Below, in pieces: positions 49,859-57,896 of a DNA stretch of 64,000 nucleotides. Both the position numbers and the translations under genes were made by a program. Position 1 is the stretch's first letter. Each line of letters opens with the position of its first letter. The DNA lies in assembly GCF_019880245.1 (NCBI RefSeq), contig NZ_CP082286.1:496001-560000 (forward strand), written 5' to 3'. Below the pieces are notes generated by a model that saw only the letters and a program-made list of their open reading frames with translations, searched no databases and had not been told where the DNA came from. The DNA is from Halobaculum roseum. Lineage in GTDB: Archaea; Halobacteriota; Halobacteria; Halobacteriales; Haloferacaceae.

Positions 49859-50734
49859 ATGGAAGGACGCGCCGCCGCGCCGGGCGCCGGAACCGTCGTC
49901 AACGCCCTCGCGACGGGCCGCGGCGCCGCGTTCGCGCTGGATCTGGAGACGACCGCGACGGTCGAACTCGACCCCGACGCCGAGGGCGTGACCGGCGCCA
50001 TCGCCGGCGCACCCGACGGCGACACGACGCTGATCGAGCGGTGCGTCGAGCGCGTCGTCGACCGCTACGGCGCCGACGAGGGCGGCGCCGTCGAGACCGA
50101 AAGCGAGGTGCCGACCGCCGCGGGGCTGAAGAGTTCGAGCGCGGCCGCGAACGCGACCGTGGTGGCGACGCTGTCGGCGCTCGGGCTGGAAGTCGCGAAC
50201 GACCCGGACGCCGACGTGACGAAGACGGAGGCGTGCCGCGTCGGCGTGCGCGCCGCGCGCGACGCCGGCGTCACCGTGACGGGCGCGTTCGACGACGCCT
50301 CGGCGTCGATGCTCGGCGGCGTCACCGTCACCGACAACCGCGAGGACGAGCTCCTCGCTCGCGACGACCCGTTCGCCGAGCACGCGCTGGTGTGGACGCC
50401 ACCGGAACGGGCGTACTCGGCCGACGCGGACACCGCCGCGTGCGAGCGCGTCGCGCCGATGGCGGAGCTCGCGACCGAACTGGCGCTCGACGGCGAATAC
50501 GCGCGGGCGATGACGGTGAACGGCCTCGCCTTCTCCGCGGCGCTGGGGTTCCCGACCGACCCCGCGGTCGAGGCGATGGCCGACTGCGCCGGCGTCTCGC
50601 TGTCGGGGACCGGCCCGAGCGTCGTCGCCGTCGGCGACCGCGGGGCGCTGACGGCGGTGCGCGAGCGGTGGGAGGACCGGGACGGCGAGACGCGGCTGAC
50701 CCGGACGCGCGAGACCGGGACGCGGGTGCTGTGA
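49859..50734 (+). CDS. aroK: Archaeal shikimate kinase (GHMP type)
   Basis: A 291-residue GHMP-superfamily shikimate kinase, the archaeal replacement for the bacterial P-loop enzyme. The ATP loop is PTAAGLKSSSAAANATVV, the N-terminal GAGTVVNALATGRGAAFALD is the usual opening, and VTGAFDDASASMLGG and SLSGTGPSVVAVGD are GHMP motif 3 regions. It phosphorylates shikimate on the route to chorismate. The ATG at 49859 is preceded by a TATA box at the leaderless distance. The stop overlaps the start of chorismate mutase. Confidence 0.93.
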   Translation: MEGRAAAPGAGTVVNALATGRGAAFALDLETTATVELDPDAEGVTGAIAGAPDGDTTLIERCVERVVDRYGADEGGAVETESEVPTAAGLKSSSAAANATVVATLSALGLEVANDPDADVTKTEACRVGVRAARDAGVTVTGAFDDASASMLGGVTVTDNREDELLARDDPFAEHALVWTPPERAYSADADTAACERVAPMAELATELALDGEYARAMTVNGLAFSAALGFPTDPAVEAMADCAGVSLSGTGPSVVAVGDRGALTAVRERWEDRDGETRLTRTRETGTRVL

Positions 50735-51102
50735 GCGACACGCGATACGACGACACCGAAACCATGAGCTACGAGGACACCGACCAGACCGACGAGACGC
50801 GGGAGACAGACGACGTACCGGCCGAGCTCGAGGAGATGAGCCTGGACGAACTGCGCGAGGAGATCGCCGACATCGACCGCGAGTTGGTCGAACTCATCGC
50901 CCGGCGGACGTACGTCGCCGACACCATCGCCGAGGTGAAGGAGCGTCGCGACCTGCCGACGACCGACGAGACCCAGGAGCAGGCCGTGATGGACCGTGCC
51001 GGCGAGAACGCCGAGCGCTTCGAGGTGGACGCGAACCTCGTGAAGGCGATCTTCCGGCTGTTGATCGAGTTGAACAAGGTGGAACAGCGGGAGAGCCGGT
51101 AG
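50731..51102 (+). CDS. Chorismate mutase (AroQ class)
   Basis: A 123-residue all-helical chorismate mutase converting chorismate to prephenate. The core MSLDELREEIADIDRELVEL, ARRTYVADTIAEVKERRDLP and AIFRLLIELNKVEQRESR carries the AroQ active-site Arg, Lys and Glu/Gln residues. The GTG at 50731 overlaps the aroK stop (GTGA); an ATG at 50764 is a shorter alternative, and the extra leader is acidic and disordered. Its last 11 codons are echoed at 54158-54189. Confidence 0.92.
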   Translation: MSDTRYDDTETMSYEDTDQTDETRETDDVPAELEEMSLDELREEIADIDRELVELIARRTYVADTIAEVKERRDLPTTDETQEQAVMDRAGENAERFEVDANLVKAIFRLLIELNKVEQRESR

Positions 51103-51105
51103 CCG
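51071..51105 (+). repeat. Direct repeat copy 1 (chorismate mutase 3' end)
   Basis: 35-base segment including the stop codon; 29 of 35 bases match 54158-54192, with CGGGAGAGCCGGTA identical. Both copies read Leu-Asn-x-Val-Glu-x-Arg-Glu-Ser-Arg-stop. Confidence 0.75.
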
Positions 51106-51302
51106 AACTCGCGCGCTTCAAGGCAGCTATTGTTGTTCAAGCAATTGATCCTTCTTCCAATAATACCTCTTTCGCTCGTCGATCGACGATCGATACCACA
51201 GAAGTCTTTCACCGGATTGGCGTCGCGCCCAGGATTCGGGAACTGTATCCTTCGCTCATTTCTACTCGTTCACGGAACGCAGAGGTCAAAATAGGCGAGA
51301 GA
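51103..51302. other. AT-richer spacer at the island edge
   Basis: 200 bases with poly-pyrimidine and AATAATACC stretches plus the inverted repeat CGTCGATCGACG (about 51178-51189). No gene, RNA or attachment site recognised beyond the adjacent direct repeat. Confidence 0.45.
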
Positions 51303-51617
51303 TCAGGTCGGACTCGGGGCCGTTATCGATACCTCGAGATCGATGTCCAGGTCGTGCCCGGAGATCGGCCCGTTGTCGATGATGTTCTGCGGTTCCATGT
51401 CTGGATGGCCGATATCCCCGTCTACTCCCGTTCCGAGGAGTGCACCGCTCATCGGAAGCGGTGGACGGCCAGGAGCCCGTATGACCTCGCCGGGATCGTC
51501 CCCGACGACGATTCGCATACCCATCCCAGCCCATTCGTGGGGGGCACAGAACAGGTCGTACACGCCTTCTTCCTCGAAGCGATAGAGCCAGAACCCGTGG
51601 TGCTCGTTGACCGTCAT
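51303..51617 (-). pseudogene. Cupredoxin-like protein, C-terminal fragment
   Basis: A 104-residue frame holding the second half of a plastocyanin/halocyanin-type domain: YRFEEEGVYDLFCAPHEWAG with the Cys and His copper ligands and GMGMRIVVGD with the Met. The first half, with the other His, is in the preceding frame; the two overlap by ATGA at 51614-51617 and together make one continuous domain. Either a -1 frameshift has broken the gene (or the assembly), or the halves are translated by coupling. The 45-residue tail after the domain is not typical. Confidence 0.6.
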
Positions 51618-52102
51618 GAGAACGCCGGAACGCCGTCGGGGACGCGTTGCTGGCGCTCTTGACCGGGGTGGTATGCCGTCACCGTGTGCTCCGGCGTGTT
51701 GAAACCGAATTCGACGATCGCCCCGGGCTCCACGTGAAGCCCTACGGGGGCGAAGTGGAACGCACCGAACTCGACCGTCAGGGCCGGGAGGTTCGTATCG
51801 TCGATTTTGTCCTCGTCGACGTGGAGTTCGACGGTTTCATCCGGCTCCAACCGGTTCGGAATTTCGTCGTCGCTCGTCCCTGAATAGCCGAAGTGCGTGT
51901 GGATCGTCGGTGGGTCGGTTTCGTCGGTCCCGCCATGCTGGCCGTGGGGCTCAGCAGGATTCCGCTCCGCCGTAGCAACGACTCCGAATATCGGGAGCGC
52001 CGCGCCGAGACCGGTCGCTGTGAGGACTGTTCTGCGTCGCCAGATCGGTTCACTGTTCGATACGTCTGGGTTCTCCGTTGGATAATCCGCTGATCGTGTC
52101 AT
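51614..52102 (-). pseudogene. Cupredoxin-like protein, N-terminal fragment
   Basis: A 162-residue frame. A Tat-like signal (WRRRTVLTATGLGAALPIFG) is followed by a Gly/His linker, an acidic beta domain (TVELHVDEDKIDDTNLPALT) and a cupredoxin start (GAIVEFGFNTPEHTVTAYHP) with one copper His. It stops right after VPDGVPAFS, where intact relatives continue into the Cys-His-Met loop found in the next frame. ATG overlaps the cupin gene stop (TAATG). Electron-carrier or copper-binding function expected if the two frames are joined. Confidence 0.6.
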
Positions 52103-52797
52103 TATTGGGTTCTGCTTTCGGGCGAATCGCTCGTTCGTGACACCTGTATCGTCTGGGAGTCGGGCAAGCGGTAGCCAAACACACGGCCGAGGACAGTCAG
52201 GGCTTTGAAGACCCAATGCGGCGGGCTCACCGCATAGATATCCTCCTCGTGTTCCGTCGTCAGCATCGCGATCTGCAGGATGTCGGTGAACTCCTCCGGC
52301 GGGAGTGACACATCCCGCTCCGTGACGAGCTGATGGAACCGCCGGAAGAACGCCTCGTGCTGAAGGGCGGGTTCGTGGACGTTCACGATCTCGACGGGGG
52401 TCGTGTTCCTGAACGTATGGGCTGTGCCTGGAGGGACAGTGTGTTCCTCACCGACCGTTAGCTCCATCCATTCCCCCTCCGCGTACACTTCCAGCACACC
52501 TGAAACCACCTCGTAGCGCTCCTCGGCGTGTGGATGGGTGTGGACGAACGGGCCCTCGTCGGGGACGTCTTCGATCTCGAATCGCATTTCCAGCAGTTCC
52601 CCGCCCGTGTCCGCCGTCGAACGCATGATTTCCCAGCGGCCGGGGAAACCGCCCCAATCGAGGACGCGATCCTGCTTGCTACGGTCTACTGCCGCCATGG
52701 AGTTACCCCCGTGATATGCAGGCTGGTCGGCATCGATTTGCTTGTCATCGTCATTCGTCACCTCCTGTGCCGTCCGTTCCGCCGCTTGTGTCGCCAC
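52102..52797 (-). CDS. Cupin-domain protein
   Basis: A 231-residue protein with a single cupin barrel: FVHTHPHAEERYEVVSGVLE supplies two His and a Glu metal ligand and PPGTAHTFRNTTPVEIVNVH the third His. A helical C-terminal region follows (FTDILQIAMLTTEHEEDIYA). The GTG at 52797 is chosen because a strong Shine-Dalgarno GGAGGTG (52808-52802) lies four bases before it, an unusual feature in this mostly leaderless genome; ATGs at 52824 and 52698 are alternatives. Possibly an oxygenase or a sugar-binding regulator; not assignable. Confidence 0.75.
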   Translation of the reverse strand: MATQAAERTAQEVTNDDDKQIDADQPAYHGGNSMAAVDRSKQDRVLDWGGFPGRWEIMRSTADTGGELLEMRFEIEDVPDEGPFVHTHPHAEERYEVVSGVLEVYAEGEWMELTVGEEHTVPPGTAHTFRNTTPVEIVNVHEPALQHEAFFRRFHQLVTERDVSLPPEEFTDILQIAMLTTEHEEDIYAVSPPHWVFKALTVLGRVFGYRLPDSQTIQVSRTSDSPESRTQ

Positions 52798-52800
52798 GAG

Positions 52801-52808
52801 GCACCTCC
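52801..52808 (-). promoter_or_regulatory. Shine-Dalgarno sequence of the cupin gene
   Basis: GGAGGTGC in gene direction, four bases before the GTG at 52797. It decides the start. A TATA-like TAATACATAAG (52886-52876, gene direction) lies further upstream, giving a true leader. Confidence 0.6.
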
Positions 52809-52926
52809 GCGTAACGGACGCCACAGTGCCGGGTTCTGCTCTGCTACGAGCAGCTAGTGGTAGCGCTGAGACCGACTTATGTATTAGGAGAGAAACATTT
52901 CTCTACCGACGATAGACCTGTCCGGA

Positions 52927-53919
52927 TTACGAAACAACGGTGTCAGTCCGTGGCTCCCGGTCGAACTCGACGATATTCATCTCGTCGTCCAACGTGAGAG
53001 TGAACGCCGTCGTCTCCACCTCGAGACTAACCGATACGCGGATGGGCTTCGTCGAGACGTCGGTCTCGACGTTGTTCTGAAGCAGTTGGATAGCCCCGTT
53101 GACCGTCGGTGAGTCTATGTCTAGCTCGGGATCGCCTGTCAGTTCGGTCGCCAAGACGAGACCAGTGGTAAACATCTCGACCGGTAACCGCTTGGCGAAC
53201 CTACAGTTCTCACACTTCATGTCTGCCCAAACCGGGAACGGTGTCCCACAGGTGTCGCAGGGCTGACCCTCGCTGTCGTGCGCGTCACAGACCGTCACCG
53301 ACGACGAGATCCGTCCTGCACACTCGCGACAGATACCGTACATCAGATAGGTTATGTCCAGGGCACACCGGTACAGTCCGGCTGCGAGTGCTTGCTCAGA
53401 GTCACGAGTCGTCAGACCTCCTGCTGGATAGCTCGTGAGGAAGAGCGTCCCAGTCGGCGCGTGGTCACCGAACAATCCATAGCACTCAGTACACCTGACT
53501 CGGAGCCACTGATCCTCGTAGGTGACCGCAACGGCTGCCCCGCATAACGGGCACCTCTCATCGAGTTCCTGGGAGAACTCGAGGGTTCCCGCTCCAGACA
53601 CGGCTATCACCGTTCTGGCGATCCGCTTACCCGCACTGCTCAACCGATATCCGTCGTCAGTTCGTCGGACGAAATGGGGGGAGAGTTTCGAAAGGTGGTA
53701 GTTGAACTTCCCGTTGTCGTCGACCTCGATCTCGGTTTGTAACTCAGAGTACGACAGCGTCTCGACGGTGTCAGAGCCGTCGTCGTATTCGTAGGCGGCT
53801 CCTGCCCGCCAGAGTACCCGGATGATGTCTAGCCGTATTTCGTTCCCCAGAACAGCGAATGCCTCCTCCGGGGAGAGTCCGTCCAGTTCGAGATCGGGAG
53901 TGAATCGAGTCTGATCCAT
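52927..53919 (-). CDS. ArsR-like winged-helix regulator with multiple zinc ribbons
   Basis: A 330-residue regulator. The N-terminal 110 residues form a winged helix (AFAVLGNEIRLDIIRVLWRA, then ELQTEIEVDDNGKFNYHLSK). Three zinc ribbons follow: CPLCG with CTEC, CREC with CDAH, and CDTCG with CENC. A C-terminal beta/helical ligand-binding-like domain ends FDREPRTDTVVS. Such proteins are typical haloarchaeal stress or metabolite regulators. ACTTAATGAG (gene direction) 22-31 bases before the ATG at 53919 supports a leaderless start. It probably controls the cupin/cupredoxin genes downstream. Confidence 0.82.
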   Translation of the reverse strand: MDQTRFTPDLELDGLSPEEAFAVLGNEIRLDIIRVLWRAGAAYEYDDGSDTVETLSYSELQTEIEVDDNGKFNYHLSKLSPHFVRRTDDGYRLSSAGKRIARTVIAVSGAGTLEFSQELDERCPLCGAAVAVTYEDQWLRVRCTECYGLFGDHAPTGTLFLTSYPAGGLTTRDSEQALAAGLYRCALDITYLMYGICRECAGRISSSVTVCDAHDSEGQPCDTCGTPFPVWADMKCENCRFAKRLPVEMFTTGLVLATELTGDPELDIDSPTVNGAIQLLQNNVETDVSTKPIRVSVSLEVETTAFTLTLDDEMNIVEFDREPRTDTVVS

Positions 53920-54227
53920 GCTATCAATGCACAGGGCACACTCATTAAGTGTACTTTCAGACTGTCGGTGGGGGTCCGAGAAAGTGGGAACACATTCGCT
54001 AAACCTATCCAACGGAGATATCGACGAGACGTCACCGCCGGTGGCGGAGGCTCTTTTATATACGGACAAAATAGACGCTCTCTTCTGCTCAGTTCCGGGG
54101 ACCTAAACACAGACGAAGCAGTCGTATCGCGGCTATCCGTTACGGATTTCAGCGACCTGAACTCGGTCGAACGACGGGAGAGCCGGTAACCGGACCCCGA
54201 TAGCCTGCGCCCCTTCTCCCGAACGTC
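53920..54227. other. 308-base spacer ending in the second direct repeat
   Basis: Holds the promoter of the zinc-ribbon regulator and, on the plus strand, a strong orphan TATA box (TTTTATATAC, 54053-54062) with no recognisable gene behind it. It ends with direct-repeat copy 2. An 11-codon remnant of chorismate mutase can be read just before 54189. Confidence 0.55.
54158..54192 (+). repeat. Direct repeat copy 2 (remnant of chorismate mutase 3' end)
   Basis: Matches 51071-51105 at 29 of 35 bases and encodes the same Leu-Asn-x-Val-Glu-x-Arg-Glu-Ser-Arg-stop tail, but with no mutase gene in front of it. The two copies bracket the AT-richer segment 51106-54157. Confidence 0.75.
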
Positions 54228-55289
54228 TCACGCGACGGTTCCGATACCGCCCTCGTTGCGCGTCAGGAGGTAGCAGACGAACGAGGACAGCCAGTGGGAG
54301 CCGGCGTAGTCGTCGGTGAACGCCTCCTCGACGCCGCGGCGGGCGTGCGCGACGGCGGCCTCCCGGATCGCCGTCCGTCGCGAGCTGTCCGGCAGCGCGT
54401 CGGCGACGCCCGCCAGCGCCCACGCCCGCGAGACGTTCAGCCCGACCAGGTGGAGCGCGACGCCGCCCTCGCCGTCGGCGACGGAGACCGGCGCGGGAAG
54501 CGTGCCCGCGTCGGCGAGGAAACCGTCCACCCACGTCGCGAACGCGTCGCCGTCGAGGACGCGCCGCATGAGGTCCGCCTCCGCGAGCGCGGGCGAGAGG
54601 AAGTCCCAGCCCAGCGGCTCGTTCCCCATCGGGGCGTCGGTGTCGTCGCGGTAGAACGCGAGCGCCGTCTCGACTGCATTCCGTTCGAGCGCGTCGTCGC
54701 CGACCGACCGGGCGTAATCGAGGACCAGCGAGAGGGCGAACGCGGAGTTGCCGTGCGTCCCGACGCGGAACGGCCGATCCATCGGGAGGAACCGCTCGGC
54801 GACGAGGGCGCGGATCCGTTCCTCCAGCGGCGCGAGCGCGTCACCCCACCGCGCCGCCCGCGGGTCGTCCCACCGGTCGAGTTCCGCGGCGAGCGCGAGC
54901 AGCCACGCCCAGCCGTAGGGTCGCTCGAACGTCTCGCGGTCCTCGAACCACGCGAGCTCGCCGGCGACGTGCTCGTCGGTCAACCGTTCGTCGATCCCCT
55001 GGGCGATCGCCTCGCGGTCGGGGTGGTCGGGGAACAGCCGCAGCGCCCGCACCAGACACCAGTGGCTGTGGACCGCCGAGTGCCAGTCGAAGCAGCCGTA
55101 GAAGACGGGGTGACGCTCGCGCGGCGGCGTCACGTCGTCGGGCCCCTCGATCGCGCCCGTCGCGTGGGGGTACTCGGTGTCGACGCCGTCGAGCGGATGT
55201 CGGGTGAGCCGCGCGGCCGCGTCCGCGTCGATCCAGTCGGCGCGACCGGCGATCAGCGTCTCGTCGTCGGGCGGCGAGAGGTCGTCCAT
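54228..55289 (-). CDS. DUF2891 family protein
   Basis: A 353-residue protein of the (alpha/alpha)-barrel-like DUF2891 family. Typical segments are RHPVFYGCFDWHSAVHSHWC near the N-terminus, ERPYGWAWLLALAAEL, GTHGNSAFALSLVLDYARS, PLGWDFLSPALAEADLM and YAGSHWLSSFVCYLLTR. The fold suggests a glycan or sugar-related enzyme, but no activity is known. Cytoplasmic, no signal peptide. Confidence 0.88.
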   Translation of the reverse strand: MDDLSPPDDETLIAGRADWIDADAAARLTRHPLDGVDTEYPHATGAIEGPDDVTPPRERHPVFYGCFDWHSAVHSHWCLVRALRLFPDHPDREAIAQGIDERLTDEHVAGELAWFEDRETFERPYGWAWLLALAAELDRWDDPRAARWGDALAPLEERIRALVAERFLPMDRPFRVGTHGNSAFALSLVLDYARSVGDDALERNAVETALAFYRDDTDAPMGNEPLGWDFLSPALAEADLMRRVLDGDAFATWVDGFLADAGTLPAPVSVADGEGGVALHLVGLNVSRAWALAGVADALPDSSRRTAIREAAVAHARRGVEEAFTDDYAGSHWLSSFVCYLLTRNEGGIGTVA

Positions 55290-55356
55290 ACGGCGGGGTC
55301 CGCCCGAACCGAGTTCAATCGGTCGCCCGCGTGCGACGCGGTCACACCCGGTTCGG

Positions 55357-56046
55357 TCAGTACGTCCACAGGCGGCGGATCCGGTCGGCGACGGCTCCGT
55401 GTTCGGCCCGCAGCGTCTCGGGGTCGCGCTCGCCGTCGACGTTGATCACGTGGACCTCGCCGCGCTCGCCGCCGTAGACGTCCTGGAAGTCGTAGACGAC
55501 TCCGATAACGTCCGTGTCCTCGGGCACGTCGTCGCTCCCGAGCAGGTGGTCGACCTGCCGGTCGACGTTGTACTCGACGAGCCGGTTCACGGCCTCGGCG
55601 TCGTCGAGGCCATCGGGGAGCCGGTCGACGCCGGGTTCGAGATGCGGGGCGAGCAGGTCGACGCAGTGGCGGATCCCCGCCGGCTCGTCGGCGGCGTCGA
55701 AGTCGCCGGCGAGCGCGCCGTACGTCGCCGTCACGGCGCCGCAGCCGGTGTGGCCGACCACGACCGCGATCCGCGTCCCGGCGTGTGCGAGCGGGTACAA
55801 CACGTCGCCGGAGACGGCCTCGCCGGCGTCGGTGCGCTGGACGACCCGGTTGCCGATGTTGCCGCAGGTGAACAGCCGTCCGGGCGTGTCGTTGCCGAAG
55901 ACGTGGTCCTGAAGCACCCGCGAGTCCGAGCAACAGACCGTCACGGCCTCGGGCTGTTGTCCGTCCTGTACCTCGTCGAAGCGACCGGCGAACGCGCGGG
56001 CGTGCCCGGCGTTATCGGCCAACAAGTCGACCACCGTTCGGTTCAT
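55357..56046 (-). CDS. Beta-class carbonic anhydrase
   Basis: A 229-residue beta carbonic anhydrase, interconverting CO2 and bicarbonate. Zinc ligands are visible: Cys39 and Asp41 in VCCSDSR, His99 and Cys102 in VVGHTGCGAV. GNIGNRVV and the C-terminal YDFQDVYGG strand fit the family. The ATG at 56046 (MNRTVVDLLADN) is preferred to one at 56073. Haloarchaeal members probably supply bicarbonate to biotin carboxylases such as the one partnering the carboxyltransferase at 12690 (inference). Confidence 0.9.
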   Translation of the reverse strand: MNRTVVDLLADNAGHARAFAGRFDEVQDGQQPEAVTVCCSDSRVLQDHVFGNDTPGRLFTCGNIGNRVVQRTDAGEAVSGDVLYPLAHAGTRIAVVVGHTGCGAVTATYGALAGDFDAADEPAGIRHCVDLLAPHLEPGVDRLPDGLDDAEAVNRLVEYNVDRQVDHLLGSDDVPEDTDVIGVVYDFQDVYGGERGEVHVINVDGERDPETLRAEHGAVADRIRRLWTY

Positions 56047-56073
56047 ACCCACGTGGTCCGCGTCCGCGTACAT

Positions 56074-56202
56074 ATGTCTGGCTCGTCGAACCGGGCACCG
56101 GTGTCGATTCGCGACCGAACGGTGGCCGTCGAGTCCCGCGCGAACGGCTGCCGAAACTGGACGAAGGAGGAGCTCCGAGCCGTGCGCCCGTCGGGGTTCT
56201 GA
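56074..56202 (+). CDS. Possible 42-residue basic miniprotein, doubtful
   Basis: ATG to TGA frame, MSGSSNRAPVSIRDRTVAVE..., divergent from the carbonic anhydrase. Basic composition and no visible promoter or ribosome-binding site; it may be non-coding. Listed for completeness. Confidence 0.2.
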   Translation: MSGSSNRAPVSIRDRTVAVESRANGCRNWTKEELRAVRPSGF

Positions 56203-56313
56203 TCGCGCGTCGACCCGCGACCTGGTATGGTATTATGGTCCTAATATGGTACTGTGTGTCTAAGGTAGTTCCATGCAACGCTGAAATACCGGGAGGTGTT
56301 TTTCCGAGCCACG

Positions 56314-56442
56314 ATGACAGAACGAACGATGGGCGACATCAGCCACACCGCACCGCACGGCGCCTCCGCGGACCCCGTCTGGGAACGAGGCGGCGAGAAA
56401 CCCGAACCGCGAGCGGACGGCGGCGACCGCGACGACGACTGA
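56314..56442 (+). CDS. Acidic miniprotein (42 aa)
   Basis: A 42-residue frame, MTERTMGDISHTAPHGASAD..., ending GGDRDDD. The His-Thr-Ala-Pro-His-Gly-Ala-Ser core looks like that of small haloarchaeal proteins of unknown role. TGAAATACC (56281-56289) is 25-33 bases upstream, fitting a leaderless start; a second ATG at 56329 is possible. No cysteines. Confidence 0.55.
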   Translation: MTERTMGDISHTAPHGASADPVWERGGEKPEPRADGGDRDDD

Positions 56443-56620
56443 CTTCTCACTGCGACCGATAGGCTCCTCGGAGACTCCCGACCCTCGAGCGACCGCCACG
56501 GTGATCGGCCGTGTCGGACTCGTTCCCACGACCGAACAGCGATCGGTCGGTCCGTGTCCATGACCCGTGTTACCACTGATAACAAATCTTTACTCAAGAT
56601 AGAGTAATCGACGGAAAGAC

Positions 56621-56626
56621 ATATTG
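56621..56626 (+). promoter_or_regulatory. TATA box, leaderless start at 56650
   Basis: ATATTG, 24-29 bases before the ATG at 56650. The spacer 56443-56649 holds nothing else beyond AT-rich AACAAATCTTTACTC. Confidence 0.5.
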
Positions 56627-56649
56627 TGGATGAGCACGAACACTGTAGT

Positions 56650-56859
56650 ATGCCCCAGCAGGTCACCTTCGACTCGTACGCGGCGGCGGTCGCGACTGAC
56701 GCTGACGCGTGGTCACCGAACGAGCGCACGGCGACGCCTGAATCGGTCGATGTCCCGTACGGCGTCGACGATCCGTCGGACGCCGACGGCTCGGAGACGG
56801 TCGGAATCCCCGAGCAGTACACGACGTTCGGCTGCGTGGAGTACCGGCCGCGGGAGTGA
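56650..56859 (+). CDS. Small acidic haloarchaeal protein (69 aa)
   Basis: A 69-residue protein, MPQQVTFDSYAAAVATDADA..., ending TFGCVEYRPRE, rich in Asp, Thr and Pro and containing a single Cys near the C-terminus. No domain recognised. The acidic composition and the TATA box at exact leaderless distance argue that it is expressed. It lies upstream of the ABC exporter operon with a 128-base gap. Confidence 0.6.
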   Translation: MPQQVTFDSYAAAVATDADAWSPNERTATPESVDVPYGVDDPSDADGSETVGIPEQYTTFGCVEYRPRE

Positions 56860-56987
56860 GTCGGCTGCGGAAGTGATGTGTCGGCAGTCGAAGTGAGTCG
56901 ACTGCCCGAGTAACTCGGCCGGGGCGGCGTTCTCACGGCCGATAGGCGCGGCGACGGCCTCTTATCGCGGGGGGCGAATCGGACGGT

Positions 56988-57896
56988 GTGATAACCGTCG
57001 ACGGCCTGCGGAAGGTGTACGGCGACTTCGTCGCCGTGCACGGGAGTACCTTCGACGTGGAGCCGGGGGAGATATTCGGCGTCGTCGGCCCGAACGGCGC
57101 GGGCAAGACGACGACGCTCAAGACGCTCGCGGGGCTGATCGAGCCGACCGCCGGCACCGTCCGGGTCGCCGGCGAGCCGGCGGGCGACCCGGAGACACGA
57201 ACCGCGTTGGGGTTCCTCCCGGAGGAGTCGCCGCTGTACGAGGACATGACCGCGCGGAGCTATCTCCGCTTTTTCGCGGACTTGTACGACGTGCCGCGCG
57301 AGACCGCGAACCAACGGATCGAGACGGCGCTCGACGACCTAGAGCTGGAGCACCGCGACCGCCGGCTGGGGGACGTGTCGAAGGGGATGAAGCGCAAGGT
57401 CGCGATCGCGCGTTCGCTGGTCAACGACCCCGACGTGTTGATCTACGACGAGCCGGCGTCCGGGCTCGACCCGCTCACGACCAACTACGTGCTGGAGTAC
57501 GTCCGCGACCTCGCCGACGCGGGCAAGACCGTGCTGTTCTCGGCGCACAACCTGTATCACGTCGAATCGGTCTGTGACCGCGTCGTGATCATGAACGAGG
57601 GCGAGATCGTCGCGCGCGGCACCGTCGAGGAGATCCGCGCCGAGCACGGCGAGACGACCTACCGCGTGTTCACCACGGTCCCCGTCGAGGGGAGCGAGCC
57701 CGACGGCGACCGCCACGTGTCGACCGTCGACTCGATGGACGCGGTCGAGGCGATCCGCGGGGCGGCGGCGGACGAGGGGGGCGAGGTCGTCGACATTAGA
57801 ACGCGCGAGTCGACGCTTGAGGAGATATTCCTCGACGTGGCCGGCCAGCCGATGCCCGGAAGCCGCCGCACCGATCCCGGGGAGGTCGGGGGGTGA
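56988..57896 (+). CDS. ABC transporter ATPase (ABC-2 exporter type)
   Basis: A 302-residue ATPase. Walker A is GPNGAGKTTT, the signature is SKGMKRKVAIA, Walker B is LIYDEPASGLDP and the H-loop is in FSAHNLYHVE. The C-terminal 80 residues (FTTVPVEGSEPDGD...ESTLEEIFLDVAG) match the NatA/CcmA-type tail. GTG start; TTATCG 21-26 bases upstream is the likely TATA box. Energises the two permease-type proteins encoded immediately downstream. Confidence 0.9.
   Translation: MITVDGLRKVYGDFVAVHGSTFDVEPGEIFGVVGPNGAGKTTTLKTLAGLIEPTAGTVRVAGEPAGDPETRTALGFLPEESPLYEDMTARSYLRFFADLYDVPRETANQRIETALDDLELEHRDRRLGDVSKGMKRKVAIARSLVNDPDVLIYDEPASGLDPLTTNYVLEYVRDLADAGKTVLFSAHNLYHVESVCDRVVIMNEGEIVARGTVEEIRAEHGETTYRVFTTVPVEGSEPDGDRHVSTVDSMDAVEAIRGAAADEGGEVVDIRTRESTLEEIFLDVAGQPMPGSRRTDPGEVGG

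Noticed and set aside
56241-57314. 357-codon minus-strand frame across the miniprotein and ABC ATPase starts
   Set aside because: Ser/Arg-rich translation with no domain; overlaps clear plus-strand coding regions and their promoters.
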